Part shown: piece by piece, positions 7,567 to 13,223 of the stretch
Layout: each line of letters begins with the position of its first letter
Position numbering within the stretch: position 1 is the stretch's first letter
From: Alphaproteobacteria bacterium MarineAlpha10_Bin2
GTDB lineage: Bacteria > Pseudomonadota > Alphaproteobacteria > UBA828
Reading direction: 5' to 3'
NCBI GenBank assembly: GCA_002937555.1
Contig: PTKB01000044.1
Span: 1-13,223, forward strand
Length of the DNA: 13,223 nt
Position numbers and translations under genes: made by a program
Notes under the pieces: generated by a model
Seen by the model: only the letters and a program-made list of their open reading frames with translations
Told to the model about the DNA's origin: nothing
Database searches by the model: none

Positions 7567-7789
7567 GATGGTGGCGATCCGCCCGCCGGCGCCGCCGCAA
7601 CCGGAACGGAAGATGGATTTGCCCGAGGGCGCGACGGTGGCCGACGCCCTGGCGGGGCTGGGTTTGGCGAAACCCGACAGTCACGCGACGCTGTTAAACG
7701 ACGAATCCATTCCCGCCGGCGTGCGCGGCGAAACGGCGTTAAAAGCTAACGATATCTTGACGGTGTTCCCGCCGATCCATGGCGGCTAG
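7550..7789 (+). CDS. MoaD/ThiS family sulfur-carrier-like protein
   Basis: This 79-residue beta-grasp protein ends in the diagnostic Gly-Gly (FPPIHGG, residues 73-79). In MoaD and ThiS that end is adenylated and thiocarboxylated to deliver sulfur to molybdopterin or thiazole. The first strand is RITVKMVAI, and DILTVFPPIHGG is the typical last strand. It starts 20 bases after AOR, so the likely role is sulfur donation for the tungsto- or molybdopterin of AOR, though this is inference from context. The start is GTG (7550-7552) with no clear ribosome-binding site. The start codon lies inside a small hairpin (TCACT 7540-7544 with AGTGA 7549-7553), suggesting coupling to AOR translation. An ATG at 7568 would remove the first strand and is less likely. 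No moaE or moeB-like partner is in view. Confidence 0.85.
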   Translation: MRITVKMVAIRPPAPPQPERKMDLPEGATVADALAGLGLAKPDSHATLLNDESIPAGVRGETALKANDILTVFPPIHGG

Positions 7790-7814
7790 GGCCAATCAGC
7801 TGGCGTCATAGCCG
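7783..7814. terminator. interrupted hairpin at the convergent gene junction
   Basis: An outer stem CGGCTA (7783-7788) / TAGCCG (7809-7814) encloses an inner stem GCCA (7791-7794) / TGGC (7801-7804). The structure spans the stop codons of the MoaD-like gene (TAG at 7787) and the TPR-sulfotransferase gene (7796-7798). Being palindromic, it could act on both transcripts. There is no T-run on either side, so if it is a terminator it is not a classical Rho-independent one. Confidence 0.35.
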
Positions 7815-9892
7815 AACGTTTCGGCGAACGGTTTCAATGCGTCGAAGGACGTGGCGATTTCATTGCGGTAGTTCTTCCAACGGTATTGTGCGCGCCGGTA
7901 AATCGGCTCGACCACCTGATCGTAGCTGACGGTGGCGATACGCGCGCGGCGCTTGGCATGCTCGGTGTATTGGGCCATCGAGGCATCCCATTCGGTACCG
8001 AGAAATTTCAACAGCACCGCCGTCTCGCTTTCGAAATCATCGACGAAGTCCTCGTACTTCACGGTATGGAATTCGAGCGGCAGGGTTTGCACAATTTTTT
8101 GCCACAGGGTCATGACCTTGGCGTAGAGATTCGCGGCGTCCTCAAGGCTGAAGAAATTCGCCATCGCCGGCCCGATCTCAAAATTCTGCATGAAGCAGCT
8201 AAGACACACATCGTAAGGATGCCTGAGGGCGAGAATCATTTTCGCTTGCGGAAAGATGCGCCGGATCATGGCCACATGCACGATGTTGAGCGGCATCTTA
8301 TCGATCATCAGGCCGCTGGGCTCGCCCTTTAGGAATTCGTCCGCGACTTCGAAGTAGCGCGCCCGCATCCGCGCTATCTCGTCCGCCGTCAGGTTCGCCA
8401 ACGCGTCCGGATATGATTCGGGAAAGCCCGGCAAAAGCCCGAGCATTTCATCGACGGCTGGCTGTTCATCGAGGGTTTCGATGTCGGGGTGGCTGGCAAG
8501 AACCTGTTCGACCAGCGTCGTACCGGATCTCGGAAAGCCGAAGAAAAAGACCGGCGTTTGGCGCTCAGCTAGGTCCGGCGTGTCGGTCCAGGCGTCGATC
8601 CACGCTTCGCTGAGCGTCGAATCGATGGCGGCCAGCATGTCGAGGAAATGGTTTTTGTCGATTTCGGCATGGGCCGGAAAGTCGCGAGAGCGCTTGTTTG
8701 CTTCCGTGAAACAGCCGAATGCCGCTTGGTAATTATCCTGTTGATCATGCAGGCGGCCAAGCTCGTAACTGATATTCATGGCGCTGCGGGCAGGCGCGGC
8801 CGCGCGGTCGATTTTTTCCAGGCGGGCGATCGCCTGTTCGATGTTTCCGTCGCGCCGCTCGCATTTGGCGGCGAGCAAATTGAGCTCATGGTCTTCGGGC
8901 GCGAGGCGCAATCCTTGTTCGATGAACGGGCGCGCCGCGTCCGCGCGATTGGCGCGCTCCCACAGATTCGCAGCGGTCCGGATCGCGTCCACATTGTCGG
9001 GATCGAGGGCGAGCGCCGCGTCCAATGCCGCCGACGCGCCGTCCAAGTCTTGCTGTTGGAAGAGGGTATTGCCAAGATTGATATGGGCTTCGGCGAAATC
9101 AGGCCGGAGCCGGATGGCGCGGCGAAAGGCCGCCGCCGCGTCAGCGAATTTGTGCAGGCTCTTCAGCGCCGAGCCCAGGTTGTTGTGCGCTTCCGCCAGG
9201 TCCGGGTTGAGGCCTATGGCGGTTTCCAGCGCGTTCAACGCCGCTTCGACATCTCCCAATTCATTTTGCACAAAGCCCAGATTGGCATGCGCCTCGGCCA
9301 GACCGGGTTCGAGCTCGACAGCGTGTCTGAGCGCCGCGATTGCTTGTTCAAATTCGCCTTGGCCGAGAAACAATGTTCCAAGATTGGCATGGGCCTCGGC
9401 GTAATCCGGCTTGAGCGCGAGCGCCCTTTGGAATGCCGCGATCGCGCGGTCTTCGTCGCGCAAGTCCAGCAACACATTGGCCAGGTTGAAATGCGCTTCC
9501 GGGCTAGCGGGCTCCAGTTCAACCGCCTTGTCGAAAGCGAGCTGCGAGTCGGCGTGGCGGCCTTGCTCCTGCAACACAGCGCCGAGGTTGCCATGCGCAC
9601 CGGCGTCATTCGGACTCAGCGTCACGACGCGGCGGAACGCCGCTTCGGCTTCGGTGAGCTTGCCGCGATATTTATACACATTGCCGAGATTGAAATGGGC
9701 GAAGGCGTAGTCGGGGCTGATCGACACCGCCTTGCTGTGACGCCCGGCCTGATAGTTGAGAACGCCCAAGAGATTGAGGGCGACGGAATTTTTGGGATTC
9801 GCTTTGAGGACGCCGCGGTACAGCTTCTCCGCTTTCTTCAAACGGCCGGCTTCGTGATGCTGAACCGCTTCCGCCAGAACGTCCTGGGCCAT
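7796..9892 (-). CDS. TPR-repeat sulfotransferase family protein
   Basis: This 698-residue protein joins an N-terminal tetratricopeptide repeat array (about residues 1-365) to a C-terminal sulfotransferase domain (about 447-690). The sulfotransferase part has the PAPS 5'-phosphosulfate loop GFPRSGTTL (452-460). A 3'-phosphate-binding segment LALRHPYDVCLSCF (554-567) supplies R557 and S565. The overall type resembles the Sulfotransfer_3/TPST-like group. Such proteins are expected to move sulfate from PAPS to a sugar, lipid or protein, with the TPRs binding the partner; the acceptor is unknown. There is no signal peptide or membrane helix. The ATG at 9890-9892 lies 6 bases after the HIT gene stop, with a weak GGGAA site inside it, so it is probably the last gene of the his-HIT unit. 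The second TPR is 7 residues short, while the rest are regular. Confidence 0.92.
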   Translation of the reverse strand: MAQDVLAEAVQHHEAGRLKKAEKLYRGVLKANPKNSVALNLLGVLNYQAGRHSKAVSISPDYAFAHFNLGNVYKYRGKLTEAEAAFRRVVTLSPNDAGAHGNLGAVLQEQGRHADSQLAFDKAVELEPASPEAHFNLANVLLDLRDEDRAIAAFQRALALKPDYAEAHANLGTLFLGQGEFEQAIAALRHAVELEPGLAEAHANLGFVQNELGDVEAALNALETAIGLNPDLAEAHNNLGSALKSLHKFADAAAAFRRAIRLRPDFAEAHINLGNTLFQQQDLDGASAALDAALALDPDNVDAIRTAANLWERANRADAARPFIEQGLRLAPEDHELNLLAAKCERRDGNIEQAIARLEKIDRAAAPARSAMNISYELGRLHDQQDNYQAAFGCFTEANKRSRDFPAHAEIDKNHFLDMLAAIDSTLSEAWIDAWTDTPDLAERQTPVFFFGFPRSGTTLVEQVLASHPDIETLDEQPAVDEMLGLLPGFPESYPDALANLTADEIARMRARYFEVADEFLKGEPSGLMIDKMPLNIVHVAMIRRIFPQAKMILALRHPYDVCLSCFMQNFEIGPAMANFFSLEDAANLYAKVMTLWQKIVQTLPLEFHTVKYEDFVDDFESETAVLLKFLGTEWDASMAQYTEHAKRRARIATVSYDQVVEPIYRRAQYRWKNYRNEIATSFDALKPFAETFGYDAS
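8897..9712 (-). repeat. 34-residue TPR array within the sulfotransferase gene
   Basis: Residues 61-298 of the encoded protein contain seven consecutive units of exactly 34 residues, each with an [A/P]xAHxNLG-like helix A and a P at the unit end (102 bp period). A degenerate unit follows at 299-332. The alanine/histidine phase is exact (AH at 65, 99, 133, 167, 201, 235, 269). This periodicity also creates a long spurious open frame on the opposite strand. Confidence 0.9.
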
Positions 9893-9898
9893 GAAATT

Positions 9899-10261
9899 CT
9901 ATTCCCGCGCGATCATTCGCCCGAGTGGCCGGCCGGCGCAGATATGCACGTGAAAATGCGGCACCAGTTGGCCGCCATTCTGGCCGATGTTGGCGATCGC
10001 CCGGTAGCCGTCGCCGTCGACGCCTAATTGACGCGCGATCGCGCTCACTTTTTCGAAGAACCGGCCAACCACCTCCGCTGGCGCATCGCGGGTGAAATCG
10101 TCGAGCGAAACATATTCGCCCTTGGGAATAACCAGCACATGCACCGGCGCCTGCGGGCTGATGTCGCGGAAGGCCAGCACCTCGTCGTCTTCGTAGACCG
10201 TGTCGTTGGGAATTTCGCCACGCAGGATTTTGGCGAATATATTGTCCCGATCATAACTCAT
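9899..10261 (-). CDS. HIT family protein (histidine triad nucleotide-binding, HINT-like)
   Basis: This 120-residue protein belongs to the histidine triad superfamily, Hint-type branch, which hydrolyses nucleoside phosphoramidates and related nucleotides. The catalytic triad motif VPHFHVHI gives H102, H104 and H106, matching the HxHxHxx pattern. The nucleotide-binding N-terminal half carries the typical IFAKILRGEIP (8-18), YEDDEVLAFRDI (23-34) and PVHVLVIPK (39-47). The length is normal for a single-domain Hint protein. It starts 29 bases after hisE with a strong GGGGGA site and is followed 6 bases later by the TPR-sulfotransferase gene. Its link to histidine synthesis is only positional. The physiological substrate is unknown. 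Confidence 0.94.
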   Translation of the reverse strand: MSYDRDNIFAKILRGEIPNDTVYEDDEVLAFRDISPQAPVHVLVIPKGEYVSLDDFTRDAPAEVVGRFFEKVSAIARQLGVDGDGYRAIANIGQNGGQLVPHFHVHICAGRPLGRMIARE

Positions 10262-10290
10262 TGCTTGTCCCCCGATATCTTGGCCTTCGA

Positions 10291-10614
10291 TCAGGCGCGG
10301 GATTTTTTCTCATCCAGCCCGGAGACGCCGCGCCGCGCGCGCAGCACGTCGAGCGCTTCTTCGGGGCGAATGCCCTGATCGGCCCACAAAATCAGGAGAT
10401 GAAACATGAGATCGGCGCTTTCCGACAGGATCTCGCCGCGATCGCGCCGGGCAGCGGCGATGGCGACCTCGGTGGCTTCCTCGCCGATTTTTTTGGCGAT
10501 ATGGTCCGTGCCCTTGGCGAATTTCTTCGCCGTATATGATTTTTCCGGATCGCCGCCTTTGCGGCTCTCGATCACGGCGTAAAGCTCGTCGAGCACCGAA
10601 TCGCTATTGGCCAT
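10291..10614 (-). CDS. hisE: phosphoribosyl-ATP diphosphatase
   Basis: HisE hydrolyses phosphoribosyl-ATP to phosphoribosyl-AMP and pyrophosphate, the second step of histidine synthesis. This 107-residue protein is the stand-alone form, not fused to HisI. The MazG-like metal-binding pattern is present as GEEATE (E45, E46, E49) and ESADL (E65, D68), within the conserved KKIGEEATEVAIAA segment (41-54). The C-terminal GLDEKKSR is also typical. The ATG has a good AGGAGA site. The gene lies 54 bases after hisF, the largest spacing in this run, in a non-coding gap without an obvious terminator, so it is presumably co-transcribed. HisI is not in the window. Confidence 0.96.
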   Translation of the reverse strand: MANSDSVLDELYAVIESRKGGDPEKSYTAKKFAKGTDHIAKKIGEEATEVAIAAARRDRGEILSESADLMFHLLILWADQGIRPEEALDVLRARRGVSGLDEKKSRA

Positions 10615-10668
10615 GGCTGTCTCCTGAAACTACCGCGCCGCTATGGATAAGCTGTTGCACGGCCATGA

Positions 10669-11424
10669 TCAACGCATGGCGATGCCGGCAGCGCGCATAT
10701 GGGCCTTGGCTTCGGCGATGCTGTGTTCGCCGAAATGGAAAATCGAGGCGGCGAGGACGGCGGTAGCGTGGCCTTCATTGATACCGGCTACCAGATGGTC
10801 GAGGGTGCCGACACCGCCCGAGGCGATCACCGGCACGCTGACGGCATCGGCCACGGCGCGCGTCAGTTCGATGTCGAAGCCCACTCTGGTGCCGTCGCGG
10901 TCCATCGAGGTCAAGAGGATTTCGCCGGCGCCCAGTTCGGTCATGCGCCGCGCCCAGGAGATCGCTTCGATCCCGGTCGGCTCGCGCCCGCCATGGGTAA
11001 AGATTTCGAAGCGCCCGGAGCCTGCACGTTTGGCGTCGATCGCGACGACGATGCATTGGCGGCCAAATTTTTCCGCCGCCTCGGCGACGAATTCAGGATG
11101 TTTGACCGCCGCCGTATTGATCGACACTTTGTCGGCGCCGGCGAGCAGCAATTTGCGCACATCTTCGGTGGTGCGCACGCCGCCGCCGACGGTGAGCGGC
11201 ATGAAGCAGACTTCGGCGGTGCGTTGGATCACGTCATACATGCTCTCCCGCCCCTCATGGGTGGCGGTGATATCGAGGAAGCAGAGCTCGTCGGCGCCTT
11301 GCGCGTCATAGATCGTGGCCTGCTCCACCGGATCGCCGGCGTCCACCAGATCGACGAAATTGACGCCCTTGACGACGCGCCCGTCATGCACGTCGAGGCA
11401 GGGAATGATGCGCATTTTCAACAT
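10669..11424 (-). CDS. hisF: imidazole glycerol phosphate synthase, cyclase subunit
   Basis: HisF is the TIM-barrel synthase/cyclase subunit that uses ammonia from HisH to convert PRFAR into imidazole glycerol phosphate and AICAR. This 251-residue protein has the catalytic aspartates D11 (IIPCLDV) and D130 (VVAIDAK). It also carries the phosphate-binding loops VGGGVRT (79-85) and ASGGVG (201-206), and the DKVSINTAA segment. The length is normal. The ATG at 11422-11424 gives the MLKMRIIPCLD start common in Alphaproteobacteria; the second ATG, three codons later, is less likely. It begins only 3 bases after the hisA stop, so the two are almost certainly co-translated. Its glutaminase partner hisH is upstream in the same operon. 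Confidence 0.97.
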   Translation of the reverse strand: MLKMRIIPCLDVHDGRVVKGVNFVDLVDAGDPVEQATIYDAQGADELCFLDITATHEGRESMYDVIQRTAEVCFMPLTVGGGVRTTEDVRKLLLAGADKVSINTAAVKHPEFVAEAAEKFGRQCIVVAIDAKRAGSGRFEIFTHGGREPTGIEAISWARRMTELGAGEILLTSMDRDGTRVGFDIELTRAVADAVSVPVIASGGVGTLDHLVAGINEGHATAVLAASIFHFGEHSIAEAKAHMRAAGIAMR

Positions 11425-11427
11425 GGC

Positions 11428-12153
11428 TCAGGCCGCTAGCAGGGCGAGCGCGGTGGCGGGCTCGATGCGCCCGTCATAAAGCGCGCGGCCGCAAATAACG
11501 CCTTCGATGCCGGTCGATTCTTCGGCTTTCAGCGCTTGCAGATCGGCGTGGGACGACACCCCGCCGGACGCGATGACGGGCGTGGTGATGCCGCGGGCAA
11601 GAGCGGCGGTGGCGTCAACATTCGGCCCCTCTAGGGCGCCGTCACGTCCGATATCGGTATAGATGATTGCCGTCACGCCGGCGTCTTCAAACTGTTGCGC
11701 GAGTTTGGGTGCATCTGTGTCAGAGGTCTCGGCCCAACCTTCCACGGCGACGCGCCCGTCCCGCGCGTCGATGCCGACCGCGATGTGGCCCGGATGGGTA
11801 CGGCAGGCGGTGCGCACCAGCTCGGGATCGCGCAACGCGATGGTGCCGAGGATCACCCGCGCCACGCCGCGCGCCAGCCAATACTCGATTGTGTCCATAT
11901 CGCGGATTCCGCCGCCGAGCTGCACCGGAATGGTGACGGCAGCGAGTATGGCATCGACGGCATCGCCATTGACCGGACGGCCGGCGAAGGCGCCGTTCAG
12001 ATCGACAACATGGATCCAGGCGAAGCCGGCATCGGCGAAGCTTCGCGCCTGGGCAGCCGGGTCGTCGGAAAACACAGTGGCATGGGCCATTTCGCCGCGC
12101 ACCAGACGCACGCACTGGCCGTCCTTCAGATCGATCGCCGGATAAAGGATCAT
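11428..12153 (-). CDS. hisA: ProFAR isomerase (HisA)
   Basis: HisA opens the ribose ring of ProFAR to give PRFAR, the substrate for HisF/HisH. This 241-residue TIM barrel begins MILYPAIDLKDG, with the general acid/base pair D8 and D129 (VGIDA). It has the phosphate loops LGGGIRD (79-85) and ASGGVSS (195-201), plus YTDIGRDGALEGPN (165-178). The ATG at 12151-12153 is certain by homology. The same frame runs open further upstream to 12606, but that is a shadow of the preceding gene. The start overlaps the GNAT stop as ATGA, implying translational coupling, and the gene is followed by hisF after 3 bases. There is no sign of the fused PriA activity of actinobacteria. Confidence 0.97.
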   Translation of the reverse strand: MILYPAIDLKDGQCVRLVRGEMAHATVFSDDPAAQARSFADAGFAWIHVVDLNGAFAGRPVNGDAVDAILAAVTIPVQLGGGIRDMDTIEYWLARGVARVILGTIALRDPELVRTACRTHPGHIAVGIDARDGRVAVEGWAETSDTDAPKLAQQFEDAGVTAIIYTDIGRDGALEGPNVDATAALARGITTPVIASGGVSSHADLQALKAEESTGIEGVICGRALYDGRIEPATALALLAA

Positions 12154-12668
12154 ATTTCTTTGCAGTAATAGTGGCCGGCCACGCTTTTGCCGTCGACCAA
12201 GGCGTATTTCGGATGCGTCCCCCAGCGTTTGAACCCGAGGGTTTCGTACAGATTCACCGCCGCGTCCTGGGTTTCGCGCACCGACAAATTCATCGCTTCG
12301 AAGCCGCGCGCGCGCGCTTCCACTTCGACTTGCTCCAAGAGCACCCGGGCCATACCGTGGCCGCGCGCCCAGGGTGCGACGAAATGGGTGTCGATCAGGC
12401 AGGCGAAGGCCCAGGCCTCCTTTTGCGGCGGCGGCGAGACGAGCTGAACCGAGCCGCCGATGACGCCGTCGAGCCGGCCGACCAGGAGGGTGCGCTCTGG
12501 CACCAGGATAACGCCTTGCCAATAGCGCTCGAAATCCTGCTCCGGCGGCGGGCGCAACCAGCCGAACCCGGCGCCGTCGAGAATCGCTTCCGACGCCGCT
12601 TCGCACAGCTCAGCAAGCGCCCGCTTGCTCAACTTGGCGATCTTTTCAACCGTCACTTCCGCTGCCAC
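12150..12668 (-). CDS. GNAT family N-acetyltransferase
   Basis: This 172-residue protein is a GCN5-related N-acetyltransferase that would transfer acetyl from acetyl-CoA to an amine. The acetyl-CoA pyrophosphate-binding motif A is PWARGHGMA (residues about 99-107), and motif B is the usual AVNLYETLGF (137-146). The preceding NLSVRETQDAA fits the acceptor-side strand. The substrate is unknown. I chose GTG at 12666-12668 because it sits 6 bases after a strong GGGGAG site (12675-12680). A TTG further upstream would overlap hisH by 17 bases and lacks a comparable site. The gene is placed 13 bases after hisH and overlaps hisA by 4 bases (ATGA), so it is a true member of the his operon, although GNATs are not part of histidine synthesis. 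Confidence 0.88.
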   Translation of the reverse strand: MAAEVTVEKIAKLSKRALAELCEAASEAILDGAGFGWLRPPPEQDFERYWQGVILVPERTLLVGRLDGVIGGSVQLVSPPPQKEAWAFACLIDTHFVAPWARGHGMARVLLEQVEVEARARGFEAMNLSVRETQDAAVNLYETLGFKRWGTHPKYALVDGKSVAGHYYCKEI

Positions 12669-12674
12669 GCTTCG

Positions 12675-12680
12675 CTCCCC
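12675..12680 (-). promoter_or_regulatory. ribosome-binding site deciding the GNAT GTG start
   Basis: On the minus strand GGGGAG precedes the GTG codon (12668-12666) with 6 bases of spacing. No comparable site precedes the in-frame upstream TTG, so this site favours the GTG start. Confidence 0.6.
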
Positions 12681-12681
12681 A

Positions 12682-13223
12682 TCACGGCTGCCAGGCAAGG
12701 AAATTGGCGATCAATCGCAATCCCGCCTGCTGGCTTTTTTCCGGGTGAAACTGGGTGCCGATCATGTTGTCGCGTCCGACCACGGCGCTCAGCGTCTCGC
12801 CATACGCCACAGTAGCGATCACATCGGCCGGCTCGGCGCAGCGCAAGTGATAGCCATGCACGAAATAAGCATGGGTGCCGCTTTCCAATCCGGCCAGCAC
12901 CGCATGGCCGGGCGCGGCAACGGCAAGGTCGTTCCAGCCCATATGCGGCACCTTTAGGCCATTGGCCGGCACCACAGCCACCACGTCGCCATCGATCCAG
13001 CCAAAGCCTTCATGCCGGCCGTTCTCAAAGCTGAAGCGCGCCATCAATTGCATGCCGACGCAGATGCCGAGAAACGGCACACGCCGGTCGATCACCGCTT
13101 CTTGAAGCGCATCCAGCATACCCGGCAACGCTTCAATGCCGCGTTTGCAATCGGCGAAGGCGCCGACGCCGGGCAGCACGATGCGTGTCGCCCGCACCAC
13201 ATCTTCGGCGGCGTCGCTCACTC
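12682..13223 (-). CDS. hisH: imidazole glycerol phosphate synthase, glutaminase subunit (5' end outside window)
   Basis: HisH is the class I glutamine amidotransferase that makes ammonia for HisF. About 180 residues are visible. The N-terminal 25-30 residues, including the usual IxDYGxGN opening, lie beyond the window edge, so the start cannot be given. The GTG-like codon near 13221 is not the real start, because the frame is open to the edge. The catalytic triad is present: cysteine in GICVGMQ (about 75 bp-scale residue 54 of the visible part), and His and Glu in TQFHPEK (159 and 161). The oxyanion-type LPGVGAF segment and VPHMGWN are also conserved. YFVHGYH has Gly where Ser is usual, a minor variation. 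The gene is followed by GNAT after 13 bases, and its ORF ends at TGA (12682-12684). Confidence 0.95.
   Translation of the reverse strand, partial: VSDAAEDVVRATRIVLPGVGAFADCKRGIEALPGMLDALQEAVIDRRVPFLGICVGMQLMARFSFENGRHEGFGWIDGDVVAVVPANGLKVPHMGWNDLAVAAPGHAVLAGLESGTHAYFVHGYHLRCAEPADVIATVAYGETLSAVVGRDNMIGTQFHPEKSQQAGLRLIANFLAWQP

Noticed and set aside
8648..10027. Long plus-strand open frame (459 codons) opposite the TPR-sulfotransferase gene
   Set aside because: It lies wholly antisense to a gene with clear sulfotransferase and TPR motifs. Its openness follows from the 102-bp periodic repeats and GC-rich codon bias; it has no recognisable domain.
10615..10668. 54-base gap between hisF and hisE as a possible terminator or promoter
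   Set aside because: No stable hairpin with a T-run and no convincing -35/-10 pair were seen; it appears to be a plain intercistronic spacer.
12154..12606. Open extension upstream of hisA in the same frame
   Set aside because: The extension is arginine-rich shadow sequence over the GNAT gene. HisA homology begins exactly at the ATG of 12151-12153.

Overview
The window looks like an ordinary stretch of chromosome from a GC-rich alphaproteobacterium, perhaps Rhodospirillales-like. The basis is the GC-rich codon use, a DUF6489-type protein (a family I know from Alphaproteobacteria), the alphaproteobacterial style of the ComM cysteine region, and a clustered his operon. No tRNA, rRNA, CRISPR array, insertion sequence, phage gene or replication origin was seen. 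The window is almost fully coding; no gene-free stretch exceeds 130 bases.

Layout. (1) Positions 40-674, minus strand: a DUF6489-like small protein followed by a thioredoxin-fold [2Fe-2S] ferredoxin, joined by a TAATG overlap. (2) Positions 675-802: a divergent intergenic region with a possible minus-strand promoter. (3) Positions 803-7789, plus strand: a YyaL/DUF255 thioredoxin-domain protein, Ogt methyltransferase (ATGA overlap), dienelactone hydrolase, ComM/YifB AAA+ ATPase, a tungsten-type aldehyde ferredoxin oxidoreductase (AOR), and a MoaD/ThiS-like ubiquitin-fold protein. (4) A 6-base convergent junction near 7790 with an interrupted hairpin covering both stop codons. (5) Positions 7796-13223, minus strand: the 3' part of a histidine operon, read hisH (cut by the window edge), GNAT acetyltransferase, hisA, hisF, hisE, then a HIT-family protein and a TPR-sulfotransferase.

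How the genes fit together. HisH and HisF form imidazole glycerol phosphate synthase. HisA supplies its substrate, and HisE carries out an earlier step of the same pathway. The GNAT gene sits inside the operon and overlaps the hisA start. AOR and the MoaD-like protein are a plausible enzyme and cofactor-maturation pair. The remaining plus-strand genes are repair or detoxification functions with no single obvious pathway.

I do not see convincing evidence of a wholly new system. The most unusual items are the AOR-MoaD pair with an imperfect 17-bp duplication at the moaD start, tandem palindromes before comM, an apparent 7-residue deletion in the TPR array, the GNAT gene embedded in the his operon, and the shared hairpin at the convergent junction.
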